Shown here: in pieces, positions 63,778 to 64,000 of the stretch | Layout of the letters: the number at the start of each line of letters is the position of its first letter | Position numbering within the stretch: the stretch's first letter is position 1 | From: an uncultured Tolumonas sp. | GTDB taxonomy: Bacteria > Pseudomonadota > Gammaproteobacteria > Enterobacterales > Aeromonadaceae | Reading direction: 5' to 3' | Assembly: GCF_963678185.1 (NCBI RefSeq) | Contig: NZ_OY782757.1 | Location: 186,001 to 250,000, forward strand | DNA length: 64,000 nucleotides | Notes under the pieces: generated by a model | Seen by the model: only the letters and a program-made list of their open reading frames with translations | Told to the model about the DNA's origin: nothing | Database searches by the model: none | Made by a program: the position numbers and the translations under genes

Positions 63778-64000
63778 AGAGCAAAATACATACCCGAAAC
63801 CAAAATCGATTAAACTTCAATCAATTTACCCAGTAAAACAGGGTAAAAGCGTTATTTGACGGGGCAAAGCGTCCTATTTTGTCGCACTTATAATGTGAGA
63901 ATTGTCACATTTGTCATTATTCACGCATTGTTGTGCAACAAAATGCACAACGAAATTCATCAAATCGTTGGTGGGTGCGACAACTTGTACAATCGAGCTT
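63778..64000. other. Region upstream of modE to window edge
   Basis: 223 bases with no coding frame or clear hairpin. In related genomes molybdate transport genes often start beyond this point, divergent from modE; that cannot be checked here. Confidence 0.35.

Overview
The window reads as an ordinary gammaproteobacterial chromosome segment. MukBEF, CmoM, ElyC, YebG, YjjG, Fsr and an E. coli-type riboflavin synthase point to the enteric/Vibrio/Aeromonas side of the class. The gene mix and moderate G+C fit Aeromonadales, perhaps a Tolumonas-like organism; that placement is an inference from gene content and no rRNA or tRNA gene was seen to confirm it. No integrase, transposase, IS end or CRISPR array was recognised.

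Layout. 1-1225: glycolysis on the minus strand (pfkA 5' part, tpiA). 1414-2169: elyC, divergent from cmoM-mukF-mukE-mukB (2264-9553). After a terminator comes a gene whose product resembles JetD, the Toprim nuclease of Wadjet systems (9603-10529). 10638-11828: aspC. 11941-16624: a four-gene nucleoside-type ABC importer on the minus strand. 16943-20266: a helicase IV-like gene and fsr. 20329-22454: thioredoxin-like protein, DUF2703 protein and ArsP-type permease. 22471-24515: small genes and an MgtC-like gene. 24726-33143: a sugar regulon, probably for sucrose or a related fructoside: fructokinase, divergent ABC importer with a GH32 hydrolase inside the operon, and a LacI regulator. 33149-35937: acetyltransferase, SOS-type yebG with a LexA box, and an ABC-2 exporter. 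35947-42252: mostly minus-strand genes (C45 hydrolase, exonuclease, cupredoxin lipoprotein with a Fur-like box, Nudix, YigZ, TerB). 42471-45960: riboflavin synthase, YjjG, and a TetR/metallo-hydrolase pair sharing an operator-like motif. 46011-50166: AlkD-like, DUF1272, NYN nuclease, glutathione peroxidase, HD-GYP. 50212-52761: NmrA and DsbA-like genes divergent from LysR. 52955-62736: potassium island kdpFABCDE plus kup. 62880-63742: modE, broken by one missing base, with a ModE box upstream.

How the genes work together. The sugar block forms a complete route: periplasmic binding, ABC import of an unphosphorylated sugar, cytoplasmic cleavage by GH32, and fructose phosphorylation. The kdp/kup block gives both ATP-driven high-affinity and proton-coupled potassium uptake. 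The most unusual item is the JetD-like gene beside a complete MukBEF operon: its Toprim acidic positions look altered, suggesting a repurposed or inactive partner rather than a working Wadjet nuclease. Several operator-like sites (LexA, ModE, Fur, KdpE, TetR, LacI-type) can be read directly and link genes to regulators. Site calls come from reading by eye, without scoring against a matrix.
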